Shown here piece after piece: positions 6,878 to 8,706 of a stretch of DNA of 8,706 nt. The translations under genes and the position numbers were made by a program. The number at the start of each line of letters is the position of its first letter. Position 1 is the stretch's first letter. The DNA comes from an uncultured bacterium (lineage in GTDB: Bacteria > Bacteroidota > Bacteroidia > Chitinophagales > Chitinophagaceae). The stretch covers positions 1 through 8,706 of the forward strand of contig CAJBPC010000089.1 in NCBI GenBank assembly GCA_903957405.1, given 5' to 3'. Below the pieces are notes generated by a model that saw only the letters and a program-made list of their open reading frames with translations, did no database searches and was not told where the DNA came from.

Positions 6878-7465
6878 ATGAATGAAAAGATCAGGATACT
6901 CAGGACAGAGATCTTATCCGATGACTGGTATGTACTTAAAAAAATCGTGTATGAAATTCGCACAGGAAATAATCAATTACTGCAACAAAGCAGAGAGGCG
7001 TATGACCGAGGAAATGGCGCAACCATTTTGCTGTACAATGCTGTTAAGAGAACAGTGATCCTTACACGCCAATTCAGAGCGCCGACATTTATCAACGGCA
7101 ACCCCGATGGCAGGCTCATAGAAGCTCCAGCCGGATTGCTCGATGGCGATGACCCAGACACTTGCATACGCAAAGAAACAGAAGAAGAAACAGGATACAG
7201 GCTCAAGGAAGTCAGGAAAATATGTGAACTATACATGTCACCCGGCGCCGTTACAGAATTGCTGCACTTTTATGTTGCGGCGTACGACGACGAACAAAAA
7301 ATATCAGATGGTGGCGGTAATAAGGATGAAGATGAGGACATCGAAGTGCTGGAACTGCGCTTTGAAGAGGCAATCCGCATGATGGATGCGGGAGAGATCC
7401 GAGATGCAAAGACAGTGATCCTATTGCAATATGCAAGACTGAACAACCTGGTGGAGAAGGATTGA
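6878..7465 (+). CDS. nudK: GDP-mannose pyrophosphatase, Nudix family
   Basis: NudK hydrolyses GDP-mannose to GMP and mannose-1-phosphate in the cytoplasm, using Mg2+. The 195-residue protein resembles E. coli NudK (191 aa) from end to end: ILSDDWYVL at the start, YDRGNGATILLYN near 42-54, RQFRAPTFINGNPDGRLIEA near 64-83, and ELYMSPGAVTELLHF near 117-131. The Nudix box lies at about 86-107 (AGLLDGDDPDTCIRKETEEE then TGY), with the catalytic Glu pair at 103-104. GGGNKDEDEDIEVLEL and the tail AGEIRDAKTVILLQY complete the match. The ATG at 6878 is chosen because MNEKIRILRTEILSD aligns with the E. coli N-terminus; an in-frame ATG at 6848 would add ten residues. It is likely co-transcribed with nhaA and with the metalloprotease 22 bases downstream. 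Confidence 0.92.
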   Translation: MNEKIRILRTEILSDDWYVLKKIVYEIRTGNNQLLQQSREAYDRGNGATILLYNAVKRTVILTRQFRAPTFINGNPDGRLIEAPAGLLDGDDPDTCIRKETEEETGYRLKEVRKICELYMSPGAVTELLHFYVAAYDDEQKISDGGGNKDEDEDIEVLELRFEEAIRMMDAGEIRDAKTVILLQYARLNNLVEKD

Positions 7466-7487
7466 ATCATAAAAACATCTGATCGAC

Positions 7488-8156
7488 ATGGTAACGATAC
7501 AGCTTGAAACTTCAACCCGCCAATTGGTTTTGCAAGCCTGCATCATCACATACGGAAATGCATCTTCCGAACTACTTACCCGACAGATTGCGGAAGAGAT
7601 AGAGTCCATGTGGAACGAACCCATGGGAAACACGATGATCCAACGCAGCATCTATGCCATACGGTTCAAGATCACGCATCGATGGATACCAAATCTGGAG
7701 CCGGAATTTGTTTTGTCCAATAGAAATCCTTCCTATAATTTCTTTAGGATAGAGGATTATGCCTTCGGGAATATTTCTTTCGTGGATGGACTTGGCAGCA
7801 ATAGCGGATATTTCAAAACGGAGAATCTGTACCTTGGATCCACTACCGCTGCGCACGAGTTCGGACACATACTCGGCCTTGACCACCCTGACGACCTCGA
7901 TATTCGTCACAAAGGGCGACCCGGAATCATGTATCCACGTGGCACTTGGGTGGACGCCCCCTTTCAATACGACTCAACCGCTGCACCGGGCGCTCCGGGA
8001 GGAACCATGCATCCGATGCATCGGCGGGTACTGACATCAGACATAGAAGCCCTCATGCTTGGAGAGCGCTTGCAAAAGGAACGGATCTCCTTACTCGGCA
8101 GTTTCACCAATGTCTACCACCGTGACCATGCTGGCTTTCGGGAGAACGATCACTAA
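7488..8156 (+). CDS. Metzincin-type (M10/matrixin-like) zinc metalloprotease, no signal peptide
   Basis: A probable zinc endopeptidase of unknown substrate, 222 residues. The extended zinc-binding motif HEFGHILGLDH is complete (His123, Glu124, His127, Gly130, His133), and a Met-turn GIMYP follows (Met148), which together define metzincins. VLTSDIEALM near 181-190 fits the helix that usually ends a matrixin catalytic domain. Residues 1-45 (TIQLE start, helix ending ESMWNEP) and ISFVDGLGSNSGYFK near 96-110 precede the active site. Secreted matrixins normally carry a signal peptide and a propeptide with a Cys switch. Here the N-terminus has no hydrophobic signal, and Cys18 is in no recognisable switch motif. 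The ATG at 7488 lies 22 bases after the nudK stop, so the gene is probably in the same operon. Fold and chemistry are well supported; location and role are unknown. Confidence 0.83.
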   Translation: MVTIQLETSTRQLVLQACIITYGNASSELLTRQIAEEIESMWNEPMGNTMIQRSIYAIRFKITHRWIPNLEPEFVLSNRNPSYNFFRIEDYAFGNISFVDGLGSNSGYFKTENLYLGSTTAAHEFGHILGLDHPDDLDIRHKGRPGIMYPRGTWVDAPFQYDSTAAPGAPGGTMHPMHRRVLTSDIEALMLGERLQKERISLLGSFTNVYHRDHAGFRENDH

Positions 8157-8192
8157 AAATTTCAAACCCGTTCAAAGACATTGCGGCGGACC

Positions 8193-8224
8193 TTGACGCC
8201 CATCCACTGTTCGATTTATGTTTA
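8193..8224 (+). promoter_or_regulatory. Possible promoter in the 8157-8258 gap
   Basis: TATGTTTA at 8217-8224 matches TAnnTTTG in seven of eight positions, with TTG at 8193-8195 located 21 bases upstream, the same spacing as at tatA. It would drive the small ORF at 8259. A chance match is quite possible. The rest of 8157-8258 shows no terminator or other structure. Confidence 0.25.
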
Positions 8225-8258
8225 AACTCACATCACACAAGAGAGCCAGACAACAGTG

Positions 8259-8360
8259 ATGAAACTGCCCCATGTAAAGGCGGATGCCCGAGAGCTGCCG
8301 CAAAAAAAGCCTGATCCAAAGAACCCGCTGAATGGTGGTTCATCCTACCAAATCATCTAG
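8259..8360 (+). CDS. Possible small ORF, 33 codons, unknown
   Basis: An ATG at 8259 opens a 33-residue frame beginning MKLPHVKADARELP, basic and proline-rich in the middle (QKKPDPKNPLNGG), and ending at TAG 8358-8360. It overlaps the last 21 bases of the minus-strand epimerase gene in convergent orientation. A promoter-like element lies about 35 bases upstream. There is no transmembrane segment, no Shine-Dalgarno sequence and no recognised family. It could be a small protein or simply a chance frame. Confidence 0.25.
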   Translation: MKLPHVKADARELPQKKPDPKNPLNGGSSYQII

Positions 8361-8706
8361 TGCCTTGACGATAGTAGGGAATTTGAAATCGAAGCCCAGG
8401 TCCCGAATCTTGGTACTGCTGACCGTTGCACTTTTAAGGATTTCCACACTCATCTCTCCAAGTAAAACCTTCAAGATGGAAGAGGGCACAGTAAAAGGTA
8501 TGTATAATTTTCCATTGCTCTTACCTGCGAGGGTCATCATCAAAGTCCGATTGTCGACTGGTTCAGGTGCCACCAGGTTGAAGACTCCATTCATTCGATC
8601 ATGTTCGATGGCAAAGGTGAATGCCCTGCAAATATCCTGGATATGTACCCAGCTGATCACCTGCTGGCCGTCTCCCAATACGGCTGCCACTCCCATGCGC
8701 AGCGGC
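8340..8706 (-). CDS. SDR-family epimerase, YfcH/TIGR01777-like (partial, N-terminus off the right edge)
   Basis: About 121 C-terminal residues of a protein of the NAD-dependent epimerase-like YfcH/TIGR01777 group (atypical SDR), normally near 300 residues. The frame stays open to the edge of the window (Pro-Leu-Arg before the Met at 8696), so that Met is internal. Visible hallmarks are GDGQQVISWVHIQDICRAF, near the end of the Rossmann domain, FNLVAPEPVDNRTLMMTLA and the C-terminal DUF1731-like region with VPSSILKVLLGEMSVEIL, SATVSSTKIRDLGFDFKFP and ALDDL. The nucleotide-binding GxxGxxG motif lies outside the window. The family's physiological role is poorly known, so the specific substrate cannot be given. 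It converges on the metalloprotease gene; no convincing terminator is seen between them. Confidence 0.87.
   Translation of the reverse strand, partial: PLRMGVAAVLGDGQQVISWVHIQDICRAFTFAIEHDRMNGVFNLVAPEPVDNRTLMMTLAGKSNGKLYIPFTVPSSILKVLLGEMSVEILKSATVSSTKIRDLGFDFKFPTIVKALDDLVG

Noticed and set aside
8319..8340. GAACC/GGTTC inverted repeat as the epimerase terminator on the minus strand
   Set aside because: The stem has five pairs with inner mismatches, and the T-rich stretch on the minus strand is more than ten bases away.
8340..8696. Met at 8696 as the start of the minus-strand epimerase
   Set aside because: The frame continues to the window edge and the protein begins in the middle of a known fold; it is an edge-truncated gene.

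Overview
This window looks like an ordinary core-chromosome stretch from a member of the Bacteroidota, possibly from a Chitinophaga- or Sphingobacterium-like group. The lineage call rests on promoter elements of the TAnnTTTG type with a TTG/TTTG box about 19-21 bases upstream, on the absence of Shine-Dalgarno sequences, and on protein variants that resemble that phylum (a NhaA with a long central loop, an MltD-like transglycosylase, an RNase Y). No rRNA, tRNA, CRISPR array, insertion sequence, prophage gene or integrase was seen.

Layout on the plus strand: the 3' part of rny (RNase Y, entering from the left edge), then rplS (L19) with its own promoter and a strong terminator. Next come tatA and gatA, close together, and an exported lytic transglycosylase that ends in a second strong terminator. 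trmH lies on the minus strand, converging on that terminator. It is divergent from nhaA, with about 105 bases between the two starts. nhaA, nudK (GDP-mannose pyrophosphatase) and a small metzincin-type metalloprotease follow in one direction with short gaps and probably share a transcript. The right edge holds the 3' part of a minus-strand SDR-type epimerase (YfcH/TIGR01777-like), and a possible 33-codon ORF overlaps its end.

The genes do not form one pathway. They cover RNA turnover, translation (L19, GatA, TrmH), protein export (TatA), cell wall remodelling (transglycosylase), ion homeostasis (NhaA) and nucleotide-sugar housekeeping (NudK). No clearly novel system is visible. The items most worth a second look are the metzincin with no visible export signal, a repeated arrangement in which promoter -7 boxes end only 15-20 bases before start codons (implying very short SD-less leaders), the extended NhaA loop, and the small ORF at 8259-8360.
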